NCBI RefSeq assembly: GCF_002999335.1
Contig: NW_020312054.1
Span: 1 to 64,000 of the forward strand
Length of the DNA: 64,000 nt
Reading direction: 5' to 3'
From: Cyclospora cayetanensis
Taxonomy: Eukaryota > Apicomplexa > Conoidasida > Eucoccidiorida > Eimeriidae
Below the pieces are notes generated by a model, which searched no databases, was not told where the DNA came from, and worked only from the letters and a program-made list of their open reading frames with translations. Of the stretch, positions 48,201-60,600 are shown in pieces; within the stretch, counting starts at the first letter, position 1, and each line of letters begins with the position of its first letter. The translations under genes were made by a program, and so were the position numbers.

Positions 48201-50700
48201 GGACGGCGATACATATGTGCTATGCTTCAATATTGTATTGTCAAGCTGTAGCACCGCTACATGCGGCTCATTTGAGGCGATCACGTAGGTGGTGGGAGCA
48301 AATAGAAGGGAGCCTGTGTTTGGGGATGCGGTGCTTGGGTGTGGTGCTTGCGTAGTAGAAGGTTATACGCATCACTAGAGGCAGTAGGCGTACGTGATGT
48401 AGTAATGTGTGTCACTGGACATGATTTGTGTGTGCATCATGCTCGCACAAAATGTACATGATGTAGTCCGCTTGCTGTGGATTGCCGTTTCTCATAGCAT
48501 CCTCATATCTTTCGGGGAAGAGCACAAGCCCTCCGCAGGTGCTCCTAACAACGCCAGGGGCAATGTTCTGTCGACGGCCACATCCAGGGGTGCTGGTTTG
48601 GGACTGTGTGTAGGAAGGCCTCAATGGTTGCCCTCCACGTACATGCCACCCTTTGCGTTTTCGTCAGTTCGCTGAAAGGCGACGTGGCCATTGGCAGGAT
48701 TTTTCCGGCTGTACAGTTGTACGCAGGTTGGAATATTTGGAATGTGGAGGGTGGGAAAATTGGCAAAGGCTGCTTAGCGACTTGTATTGCTGAGCCCTTG
48801 GGGTCGTTGGCTGAAGAAGGGCTTACAGCGCGGGCGGTACTGGCTGTGTTTTTGGTCGCATGTTTTTTTAGCAAACCATTCTCTGGCTGGGCTAGGCAAC
48901 GGTAACGGGCTAGTTGCTTGTCACCGTTAACAGATCTGAATGCGTTGGTGATATTAGCCTACTGCAGCCTATCTGGATGTTGCTAGCGGTCCTGCGTGTT
49001 TGGGGGTGTGCGTTATATAATTAGCAGCCACTGGTCCAAGCTACTGAAGATACATGTGTGCCTCGCGTTGCTTTGTGAAACGGCAGGCTGTGCTGACTAA
49101 TTCACGCAAGTAGTATACTTAGGGGTCTATCGAGGTGACGTGTGCAACAGTTTCTTTGTAAGGTGTTTTGTCGTGCCCGCTGACTCGCCTTATAATTAGC
49201 TTGGGCAATTACGAGTTGCAGGTTGAATCGGTAGGGAGTGCAATTCATGGTCAGGAGCGCACTGTAGCGAGGTGCGTACTATAACTGGTGGTTCTCACGT
49301 GTTCTTCTCTCTGGCTTAGTCGTCCTACTGGCTCTAGCCTTATTCCAGAAAAAAGAACCTATCGGTTCTGCAAATTATGTTGATGCCTTCCAAATCGCTC
49401 ATGTCGGCCTCATTGTGGGGTTGGAGGATGCTCCTTTGTAATTTTCCATTAGTGCCATGTTGTGGGTGTTCGTTGGGCAAGAGAGCAGCAGCAAATTAGT
49501 GGACGAGTTAATGTGGTTATATACTATTAGGTTGAAGGGTACTGGCAGAGCACCAAGCTCTGTAGTAGTGTAACTGCTTGTGGGATTTTACTGCAATTGA
49601 GCTAGTCCACAACTACCCACGCTGTCAGGAGCAAGGATTGTATGCTGGTTGGAGACCACGTTATTTCCGTATGTTCAGAAAGTGAGTTTGGCTGCAGGTG
49701 ACGGAAGTTGTTTACCCGTCTGGATGTTCTTCCGCAGCTACTACGAGGGAATGGCTACGGCATTAGTGGGGCTTTATCCCCTGACTCGTATGGATGTTTG
49801 AAAGCCACGTGCTGTCTGTAGCTGTGTCTGTATGCGCACCTGAAAAACCAAGCATCTCGTCCTGGGAAAGGCATGTGGGAAGTGTTTGTGTAGCGCAGAT
49901 GTTACAGGACAAATATGATGAATTTCCAATTGACCACCATACAGAGATGTGGGAGGGTGTCGTAGCAAGTAGAATGGTGCCTTTGAAGAGTACGCAGATC
50001 AGCATCATGACACTGTTCGTGGTACATCTGCTTGATGCTACGTGCGTTTCCACGTGTATCGGCAGACAGCGTGGTGTGGCCTTGTCTTGGCACAATCTGT
50101 TCCAGGTGCTTTTAATGTTGTGTGAGAGGCAAAGGGATCGGTGTTGCGAAGAAGCATTTCAGACACTATAGTGCACGTTTGCATGAGCTTGGTGCCTTAG
50201 CTGCCTGCATTCTGCATTCTTTGGGTGTTTGTGTTAATGAAGAGCTGCAGTGCGGCATTGGCATGTTACTAGTGTGCACTGAGTGAGGAAGGCTAGGATT
50301 TTGGATGAAATTTATCTGAACAGAAGGTGCCATATGTAATGTTAAATAGAGTGCACTTGCTACGTGTGTGAGCTGAGAATGAAGTAGCCTATAACCGTTT
50401 AGTGAAATTGTGTTATGATTGGCAATGGTGAGTAGGATTAGTTGCGGTGTAAGTGTTCTGGTCTACCCGAGAGCTCAGGCTGTAGGCTTTGGGTTGCCAA
50501 CTGTACGCAGTGGGTCATCGGCTATGACCCTGCGGCGCCTGTCTTTCTTCTAAGAGATCCCTACTGTGTTCATGCCGCAGCCGCCGATTCGTATTGCTGG
50601 CTTTGGTGTTGCGTAGGTTGGCAACATATTAAAACGTCACTAGTCAGAGCGCCAGGGTTGTGCATGCGTTTCGCTGAGAGTGCAGACCCCACGGTTTAGT
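45280..50700. repeat. Composite ~5-kb repeat, copy 1 (B-A-E-D-C)
   Basis: Blocks in order: B 45280-46480, A 46483-47420, E 47430-48300, D 48300-49700, C 49700-50700. Landmarks shared with the next copy include GTTTGGCTxTAGxTGTAGxCTGAGCAA (45510/50918), TTTGGTCACGAGCTAAAGCC (47140), GCACTGTTGCCCAGTGCAGC in block E (48078), GATGTAGTCCGCTTG (48460, against a similar stretch at 53102), and the pair CACGTGTATCGGCAGACAG / TACGTGCATCGGCAGACAG in block C (50053/54692). Identity is moderate with many indels. ORFs are not conserved between copies, so it appears non-coding. Confidence 0.65.
47400..47420 (-). other. C-rich tract (G7-A-G6 on the minus strand)
   Basis: The plus strand reads a C6-T-C7 stretch flanked by CCT. 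The minus strand therefore has two long G runs and a GG, a possible quadruplex or triplex site. It lies at the A/E junction of the composite repeat. Confidence 0.4.
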
Positions 50701-53700
50701 TGGCCTATTTGCCAAGGAGCGCTAGTTAGCAAGCAGTCACAGTCATCAGGGGATCGGTATGTGTGTAGAGATATGCGGAATTTCTCCCCGCAGCTCTGTG
50801 ACGTTGAACTTGCTCAGCGGTCTAGGCATCGGTTTTTGTTTCTTAAATGATGCATGCTAGCGATGATGAAAGTGTCTGGGTGCAGGTATGCTGTGCTGTA
50901 CCGTAAAATGTTTGGCTGTAGGTGTAGGCTGAGCAAACTGCACAGAGTGCACAGGACTGGGAAGTGTCAGGATGCGTTGAAGCTGGCGCCGCTCTAGAAG
51001 ACGTTTTCTGGTTTGCTTAAGTTGCCAGATATGCTTTAGCTTAGCTGTCGTTGTAAACAAGTTGTAGCGCACGACCGTCTGAAGAGTGCTTGCACAGGGC
51101 ATTGTAGAATTAACCATGAATTCCATATATTTCCCTTTTGCAGGAAAACTATTTGACCCAATATGTCTGGAACATTTGGCATTGGCACGTGTGTCTTGTT
51201 GCCGTACTAGTGTAACTACTGGTACTTCAACTACCTAGCTGAGTTGATTGCTCTTCGCGTAGGCAGTAAAAAGTCCAGAAGCGCCGCGGAAAATGAATAC
51301 ATTCGCCTAGTCTCTTGCTAAGGAAGTTTTCTAGTGACACTGTGTATCCAACCCGTTTGGTCATCTGCTAAAGCCAGTCACAGCTGTGGAGCACATAAAA
51401 GTTATTCTGTCGGAAAGTGTTGTGATTAGCTGCTTCTGGTTAGGTGATGTTTTTGTACTAGATGCTTCTTTCCCTCGAACAAGCTGATGCTGCACGAGAC
51501 ACGCACACCCCACGAGCATCAGTCTACAAGCAGCAAGCGTGCACTGACTCATGAAGACATGCTGGTGCAGGGCCTCTAGGAACCCTGTGGAGTAGCTTAG
51601 ACTAGAAGGTTAGTCGGCTCCAAGAGTGAGGACATTATGTTGGATGGCGTTCGTAGCAGCAAGTGGGGTATGGGTAAAATGTGTGGAAATCTGGGCATTT
51701 GCCACTATCTGAGATTCCGTTGCCATTGCCATCAGCCTGGAGGCTGCCTTGGCATGCCAACCAATGCTGACCTTAATGTAAAGCCTCCACGAAGTGAACC
51801 GCAAGGAAAGGGCATCGTAGAATGCAAGCGCAACGCACATGCGCGAAGGTAGGCATGTACTTCAGCACCATGGTCAAAAGAACCTGAGGGCCGTGGAGTA
51901 GCTTCAGTTTGTTAATGACTAGCTGGTGTATTTAGTGTGACTTATGCACTAAGAGAGCGGCTGTGCTATGTGCGGCTGCGTTGACGGGGTCCAGCAAGTG
52001 AGTTGCGCAAAGCAAGTGCTGTTTGAGAGTGGATGGGCAGAAGCAGTCAATGTCTACTGGGTGTTGTTTGGTATCACTGGTGCCTTAGCTTTGTGATTCC
52101 CACTGTTGGTTCAGATACGCAGCGGTCAATGCCTTTCATCCGAACCCAGTATGACTATGCTTTCCTTGGCGCGTTTAGCCGGTGCAGTAGAAGGCACAAA
52201 ACGGGAGGTACTATTCAGTTGGCAGGTCCTCAGGAAGTCGGTGAAGGGTGCGCTTGCTGTACGTAAATCTGTGCAGGCGTTGTCGTGTCAAATTACATGA
52301 GCTCAGATCCACCATATCACTACCTGATGTTCCATCGTGTATGTGCTAATGGAGCCAAGCGTAATGGCGGTTTGTTAGATGCGGGGTTTTGCTAGGGGTG
52401 TGGGGTTTGGGACATGGTCGGTTGGCTTCAGCGTTTGGTCCTTGTGTTTGCATCTGGATGACAACAACGACTGCAAATAGCTGGAAAGCTGGCATTCGTA
52501 GTCGGGCGCCCCACGTTCCTTCTCTGTGCACTGTGGCTGCTGTTCATTTAGAGGTGAGGGCAGGGTTTGGTGTTGTACCATCTGATGCACTTTGCGTGAC
52601 AAAAGGATACCATGCTATTACAAGACAAAGTGTTTGTCCAATGTGGATAGTGCCTGTCCCTGCTACTAACACACATAGGCTGCCGATAGCGCCTAGCTTC
52701 TCTGCTACATTGTGATTCGAAGCACTATTTGCGTACCACAGCCGTACTAAGAGAACAGTACTGCGCACAGCACCTGGGACATGTTTTAACTGCGTGTTGA
52801 AGAATCGCCCATTTTGGCAGCAGCCGCTCTGGGCATCCTTGTGAGGACCGATCGGAATCCATGCTGCTGCTATATATTGTATTGGCAAGTTGTTGCACCG
52901 CTACCCAGAGCTTATGACAGGCGCGCACGTCATAGACGGGAATAGTGATGGGGCAGCTTTCACTTGCGTCCAACATAATGTGGCATGATGCGTTTGTAGC
53001 AAAAGTTTATACGCAAGGTTGGAGGCAGCAGGCATGCGGGATGCAGTGATAGCTGTGACATGACCTGATATGGGTGTAGCATGGTCGGACGAAACGCACA
53101 TGGTGCAGTCCGAGTGGTGTAGGTGGTAACTCATAACAGTGCCAATGTGTCGTTCAGGGCGGTGCACATGCACTCAGGAGCAGTCATAGCAAGTGGGATA
53201 AGTTTGAGAATTGTTACGTGGAGGAGCTTAGCTAGGTGTGGTTGTCTGGCACAGTGTGTGCAGGTAGGCTGTAATGCTTGTCTAGCTCGCCCAGCCTCCT
53301 GATCGGACGCTGGTGAGGTCGGCCAGCGAGATGCAGTGGTCATTCGGAATGAACTCTATAGGGGGCGGGCTGTGTTCCGTTTGCTGGGTGGTGCAGGCAT
53401 TCAGAATTTGGAAGCCGAGGAGGCTGAAGAATGGAGTTCCCCTCTCTGCGTTGCAGAGATAGCTACTTTACGGTTTTTACCGACTGTGTTCCAGCTCGTA
53501 CGTTGACGAATTGCACTGTCGTCTGTCTGAATATAGTTATAGGCACAAGTCAAAGTGCTAGCTTGTGAGGAGGGCCGCAATGTTTTGAGCACATAAGCCC
53601 ACAGCAGCCTAGCTGTATATGGCACTTTTCCTAGTGTGAAACCGCTGCGCATATCATAAGCAGCCGGTTTGAGGAATCGAGCATTCATCCAGCAACGTGT

Positions 53701-55370
53701 TCCTGTGCAAAAGCAACATGCTGCGCTTGCCAGTTTTCCCAAGTAGTATGCTTATGAATTCAACTGAGATTTCATGTGCAACACCTCCTCTGTTAGGAGG
53801 AGAGTCGTGCGTATTATATGTGTTGGATTTATCTTCTGATAATCCGAGTTGCAGGACGAAGTGGTTGGGATTGCAACCCCAAGAGCATGAATGCACTTCA
53901 TGGTGGTGCGTCATACAAATATGGTGGATCTCACTTGTTCTAGCCGCCGGCCTAGTTAGTCGTGTTACAAGAAGTGTATGGATTCTACCAGGAGGCGTTT
54001 GACTTTTTCGAGCATTAGGTTGATTCGTGCGCAAATGCCTGATGCTAGCGTAGATTTGAAATGCATGGTGGGCCCCTATGTGTTTTCTTCAGGACAGTGT
54101 TGTGAGTGATTTTTGGTCAACAAAACAGCAGTTATTACTCTAATTGAAGTAGTTATCCGCTAGCAGTTCGAACGGTATTCAAAGAGCATCAAGCTGTCGA
54201 GCGGTGATATTGCTTGTCGTTTTCATTGAGCTTGCACTACGCCACACGTGCGTAGGGTTTTGGAGGGAAGCGGGTCTGCTAGTTGCAGAGCCCGGCACGT
54301 CCCCTTGCAGAACGCGGTTCGGGCCTCAGCCGGTGGTCTCTGTTCGTCGTTTTAGATGTTCGCGCTCACCTACTAAGAGGCAATGTTTGCATCCTCAGCT
54401 TGTTGTTAGCCTCTGGTTTGTGGGGCCGTTTGAAAGCCGCGTGGCGTTTGTATGGGGTGTGGGCATTGTTCGTATTTTCAGAATAGTTGGCAATTGCATC
54501 CTACGGGTAAAAGCATTAGGCAAGTTTTTCGACAAACGAATATGCTGCAGGACAAACTAGGTGCTTTCTCGAGGAACAAGCAAAAAGGGACTTGTGAGGA
54601 TGCAGTCTCAAACGGTCCAATGCTTTGACAGGATCTACTCATCAGCAGCATAGAAATGTGGGTGAGACGCACCAATTTTTATGTGTGCTTCTACGTGCAT
54701 CGGCAGACAGCCTAGTACGACCATGTCTTGGTCCAATATGTTCCAAGTGCTGTTCGTGGTGCGTGAACCGCCTATTGGACTGGTGTTCCTAAGGACCTGT
54801 CCACACCCTGTGTTGTGCATTCGCATGTGCTTGTTGCCCTCTACTGCGCACATTCTGCACTCGTTGCGTGTTTGTGTAAATGAAGGGATACCAGTACATC
54901 ATTGACTAATCACTAATGTTTAATGCCTTATGTGAGGCTAGGATTTGCATTAAATATCTTTCAGCATAAACTGTCATGCATTATACTGGTTGGTCTGATT
55001 ATGGAACAATGAAGCTTGCAAACAGTGAAGTAGCCTCCAGCCTTTCCGTAAAATTGTGCTACGATTGGGTTCGCCAGACAGTAGTAGTTGCTGCGTAAAC
55101 ATCCTAATCTATCCGTGAGCTCAGGCTGTAAGCTGTTGATTAGAAAGTGTATGCAGAAAGCATTGCACTGTAAGCCTGCAGCGCCTGCTTTCTATTCAAT
55201 ACATGCTTGGTGTATCCATGCGGAAGCCTCTGTTTTCGAGTGTCGGCTTTGGTGAGCCCCTAGGTGGACAGCGTATTGAAGCCTCAGTCGTGAGAGCGCC
55301 AGAGTGGATCAGGCATTCGATGTTTGTATTGGGAGTGCGGAAACGACAGTGTTTAGCTCATTTGCCAAGA
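50700..55370. repeat. Composite ~5-kb repeat, copy 2 (B, short A, E, D, C)
   Basis: B 50700-51140, shortened A (about 51300-51600), E (about 51600-52900), D 52950-54200, C 54200-55370. It aligns block by block with 45.3-50.7 kb and with the start of the third copy at 55.37 kb. The A block lacks most of its first two thirds (the CACTGG...TGGCTGG part), so the copy is shorter (4.7 against 5.4 kb). No conserved ORF. Confidence 0.65.
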
Positions 55371-57600
55371 GGTGCTAGGTACCAAGCAGGCGCAGTAGGG
55401 AGGGGAACGGTAGGTGGGTAGAGTTAGATTTGCGGAATTTGTTTTTGCGTGACTGTGGCTGTTTGCAGCAGCACTGTTTGCAAGCAGGGAGGTGCTATGC
55501 ACAAGTGTTTGTCTGTTGAATCGTGTGGGCTGGTTACGATGGAAAGAATGTCTGCTTGTAATTATTTTGTGTTGTCTCGTAGTGTGTTTGGCTCTAGCTG
55601 TGGGGTGAGCATATGGCGCGAGCTGAAGAGGTACCGAAAATAAGCAAAGTGCGTTGTAGCTGGGCCGGTTGACAGAGGCGTTTCCATGTAGGTTCATGTT
55701 GCTAGCCATATTTCGGTTTAATTGTGCTTGAAATGTATGGCGTATAGGACGGCTGCTAAAAGAGTGTCTCCCGCGGGGGACGGTAGAAAGATCAATGACA
55801 TTCGTTTGCTAGTCCCTTTTTCTAGAAAGGCGTACCATGGATCAGAAGTACATTGTGTGGCATGTATTGAACGTTAGTACGGGATCGGGGTGTGACGCAA
55901 AAAATGCACCTACACATTGAATAGCTTAGATGCAGTCTCTGGAGGCGCTACTCCGAGCAGACACTTTACCCAGCACACTGGATTCCTTACGCACAACGTT
56001 GGTTCTGGCGTGTAGCAGGCGCATGCAGTGCTAAGAGTTTGTGCTATCGACTGTTCAAAATTTTTTAGACCCGTGCCAGGTGTAAATGTGGCTGGGACTC
56101 TCGCAGGTGCTGCAGGTTGCTGCGGACATGGGGACAAGGCAGTGCTCTGCACGTCGATGAGTGGGTAGCTTTGGGGAAACCGGCAGCGCACTGCTTCAGG
56201 GCGTCTAGAGGCAGGAGCTGTGTCTGAGGTTGTGTCTGGTATGGAATGGTAGTCGTGGGTTGTTTGGAAGATGGCAGTTTGCTATGCAGTTCTAAGCGTT
56301 ATTTTGTCAATAGCCTTTCTTGGTTTGCTCGCACATAGTGTGTGCAATTTTGTAATATAACTGACGTACAATGTTAGAGTGAAGTGCACGCAAGGCAGCC
56401 AAAGGCAGTCCCGATGTGCCTGCAGGACATGAGGACCTTTGGCTTGTCTGTTGCTTGCGTGGCTTTGTGGGGACAAGTTGTTGGCAATGCGTTTGGTCAC
56501 GAGTTAAAGTCATACCCCCATATGTGGAGCACGTAGTGCTTGATCGTAGGGTATTGTAAAAATCGATTGCTGTTTGAGTGCTCTTTCTGAACCGAATTTT
56601 CACCATTTGTTGACAAGCTGGAACCAAATGAGAAACGCAAGTCTTAAGAGGTTCTGTTCAGAAACAATCGTAGAAAAAGCTGATGATTAACACATCTGAG
56701 CAGGGTGCCTCGCAGCCTAGTGGGAGCATGGCGATACAGCCAAATGCTGATCATAAGGTAGCGCCTCTACAAAATGAATTGTAAGAGACACCGCAAGATG
56801 CATTGCAAACGCATCTCAAGGCTGAAAAGATAGTCGTTCACATTAGCGGTCTCCATGGCCAGGGGAGCCTGAGCACCGCGGAGTAGCTGCATTTCTTTCA
56901 TGTTTCAATGTTGTATCTAGTGCGGCATGTGTGCTGATGTTGGGGTTCTGCTCATGGCTATCTGAGCTGGCGAGGTCCAGCGAGTGGGTAGTGCAAGCAT
57001 ACGAGTTTTGTGTGAGGGTGCGGCTAAGCAGGCAATGTGTCGTAGGTGTTGTTTGGTACCACTGCAATTTTACACTGGGTTCTGGAGTGGCAGGTGAGAC
57101 ACGCAACCCTCCAGATAATTTTTACGATCTATCACCTCCGTACTAAGGTGGCAGGTGCTCTGGAAGCCACTGAAGACTGCAGCCGCTCCGCTAAATCGGG
57201 GTACGTGAGGCCCTGCGGTATTGCATGTGCTCAAAGCAACAATGTCGATAGCGGCAAGAGAACTGCTTATGTGAGTATGGGGCTAAGCCGGATTGGTGCT
57301 TAATACGATGTAGAGGTTTGTTCAATGGAATGTGTTCGGAGAAGTGGGCAGTTGTCTTCGGCTTATGAAGTCTGCGTTGTCGTTGCCCCAAAATACTATA
57401 GCTGTGCTAGCAGGAGCACATCGGCTGCCACTTGCTGTCGCTTTGATGCTGATTTGACTTGGAGGCTGGCAAACATGTATACGCCGGACGACTCAGGCAG
57501 TGCTCTCTTTGCATTCAAAGATGTGGGATGTAGAATGTGCTTTTTGCTGTAGCTAATGAATATATGATCAGGCCAGCACGTAGCTCCTGTGCTGCAGTGG
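55370..57600. repeat. Composite repeat, copy 3 start (B-A-E), leading into the E array
   Basis: B 55370-55845, A 55846-56640, E 56740-57600. Blocks B and A align with 33.7-34.97 kb and 45.3-47.4 kb. The E block is followed not by D but by further E monomers, so the composite repeat breaks off into the tandem array at this point. Confidence 0.65.
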
Positions 57601-60600
57601 GATGGCTAGCACTGTTGTTATGTGCAGCCGCAGGGGGAGGAGTAGGCTGCGCACTGCACTCAATGTGTGTTTTGCTTGTGTGCTCATATATTATCTAATG
57701 CAGTGGCCGAAGCTGAAAGCGACAGTTGGAGGGCCGAGCAGCATCCTTGTTCAGGAGAGCCTAAGCACCTTCGAGTGGTTGTAGTTCTTTGATGTTTCGC
57801 TGTTGTGCATAATGGGGCCTTCGTGCTGATGGTGCGCATTTGCTAATGCCGGTCTGCGTTGTCGATGTGCAGCAAGTGGGTTGTGGAGGCCATGTGCGGT
57901 TTGGGTGTGGGTGCGGCTATGCAGCCAATATGTCGTAGGTGTTGTTTGGTACAACTGGTCCTTTAGACTTGTGTTGCGGAGTGTTACTGTTGACTCGCGG
58001 GCGTTTGTGCATATAGGGGACTCCAGCAGGGCGATGCTGAGTTGGCAGGTTCTGCGGAAGCCAGTGGCAGTCTGGTTCTTGTGCTTAAATCTGCGTTGGG
58101 GTGGTCATGTCGTGTTGCATGTGGTCAATGCAACAGTGTGAATAACAGCAACAGCAGCTGTTTGGTGAGTATGGGGCTAAGCCGAATCGGTCGATCGTGT
58201 GATGCAGAGGTTTGCTCCATGGCATCCGTTTGGAAAAGCGGTGAGTTGTTCCCATGTTATGGAATGCTTAACGAAGCTTAGCCACAAGACTAGGGTGGTT
58301 CTAGGACGAGCAACCCGGCTGGCGCTTGCCGAGGTTTTGATGCTGAATTGATTTGGAGGCTGGCAAACATGTGTACGCTGCATGACTCAGGAAGTACGCT
58401 CTTTGCATCCAAAGGTGTGGGGTGTAGAATGTGCTTTTTGCTGTAGCTAATGAATATATGATCAGGCCAGCACGTAGCTCCTGTGCTGCAGTGGGATGGC
58501 TAGCACTGTTGTTATGTGCAGCCGCAGGGGGAGGAGTAGGCTGCGCACTGCACTCAATGTGTGTTTTGCTTGTGTGCTCATATATTATCTAATGCAGTGG
58601 CCGAAGCTGAAAGCGACAGTTGGAGGGCCGAGCAGCATCCTTGTTCAGGAGAGCCTAAGCACCTTCGAGTGGCTGTAGTCCTTTGATGTTTCGCTGTTGT
58701 GCATAATGGAGCCTTTGGGCATGCCGGTCTGCATTGGCGATGTGCAGCAAGTGGGTTGTGGAGGCCATGTGCGGTTTGGGTGTGGGTGCGGCAATGCAGC
58801 CAATATGTCGTAGGTGTTGTTTGGTACCACTGGTCCTTTAGACTTGTGTTGCGGAGTGTTACTGTTGACTCGCGGGCGTTTGTGCATATAGGGGACTCCA
58901 GCAGGGCGATGCTGAGTTGGCAGGTTCTGCGGAAGCCAGTGGCAGTCTGGTTCGTGTGCGTAAGTCTGCGTTGGTGTGGTCATGTCGTATTGCATGTGGT
59001 CAATGCAACAGTGTGAATAGCAGCAATAGAATCGCTTCTTGAGTGTGGGGCTAAGCCGAATTGGTGCTTAAACAACGTTAACTTTTGTTCCATGGCATGC
59101 GTTTGGCGAAGTGAACAACTGTGTTCAGCATATGGAGTGCTTAACGAAGCTTAGCCACAAGACTAGGGTGGTTCTAGGAGGAGCACATCAGGTAGCACTT
59201 GCTGTCGCTTTGATGCTGAATCGATTTGGAGGCTGGCAAACATGTGTACGCTGCATGACTCAGGAAGTACGCTCTTTGCATCCAAAGGTGTGGGATGTAG
59301 AATGTGCTTTTTGCTGTAGCTAATGAATATATGATCAGGCCAGCACGTAGCTCCTGTGCTGCAGTGGGATGGCTAGCACTGTTGTTATGTGCAGCCGCAG
59401 GGGGAGGAGTAGGCTGCGCACTGCACTCAATGTGTGTTTTGCTTGTGTGCTCATATATTATCTAATGCAGTGGCCGAAGCTGAAAGCGACAGTTGGAGGG
59501 CCGAGCAGCATCCTTGTTCAGGAGAGCCTAAGCACCTTCGAGTGGCTGTAGTTCTTTGATGTTTCGCTGCTGTGCATAATGGAGCCTTTGGGCATGCCGG
59601 TCTGCATTGGCGATGTGCAGCAAGTGGGTTGTGGAGGCCATGTGCGGTTTGGGTGTGGGTGCGGCTATGGAGTCAATGTGTCGTAGGTGCTGTTTTGTAG
59701 CACTGCTCATTTGGACCTGTGTTGCGGAGTGTTACTGTTGACTCGCGGGCGTTTGTGCATATAGGGGACTCCAGCAGGACGATGCTGAGTTGGCAGGTTC
59801 TGCGGAAGCCAGTGGCAGTCTGGTTCGTGTGCTTAATTCTGCGTTGGTGTGGTCATGTCGTATTGCATGTGGTCAATGCAACAATGTCAATAGCAGCAAT
59901 AGAATCGCTTATGTGAGTATGGGGCTATGTCGAAATGGTGCTTAATGCGATGTAGAGGCTTGTTGCATGGCATGTGTTTAGAGAAGTTGTCAACTGTTTC
60001 CAGCTGATGGAATCCGTATGGGCGCTCAGCCACAAGACTAGGGTGGTTCTAGGAGGAGCACATCAGGTAGCACTTGCTGTCGCTTTGATTCGTGACTGCT
60101 TTGCAGGCTGGCAGAGATGCGCACGCTGCATGACTCAGGAAGTGCACTGTTTGCATCCAAAGGTGTGGGGTGTAGAATGTGTTGATTCTTGCAGCTAATG
60201 CATGTAGGCTCAGGCCAGCACCTAGCTCCTGTGCTGCAGTGCGATGGCTAGCACTGTTGTTATGTGAAGCCGAACGGCCAAGAGTAGGCTGCGCACTGCA
60301 CTCAATGTGTGTTTCACTTAGGTGCTCATATATTATCTAATGCAGTGCCGAAGCTGAAAGCGAGAATTGGAGGACCGAGCGGCATCCTTGTTCAGGAGAG
60401 CCTGAGCACCTTTGAGTGGTTGTAGTTCTTCGATGTTTCGCTGTTTTGCATAATGGGGCCTTCGTGCTGATGGTGCGCATTTGCTAATGCCGGTCTGCGT
60501 TGTCGATGTGCAGCTAGTGGGTTGTGGAGGCCATGTGCGGTTTGGGTGTGGGTGCGGCTCTGGAGTCAATATGTCGTAGGTGTTGTTTGGAACCACTGGT

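Noticed and set aside
34158..56191. Minus-strand ORFs in block A sharing a PVCWVKCL peptide (34158-34370, 55910-56191)
   Set aside because: The shared peptide follows DNA similarity. The third copy at 46.6 kb does not keep the frame, and no start or domain is conserved.
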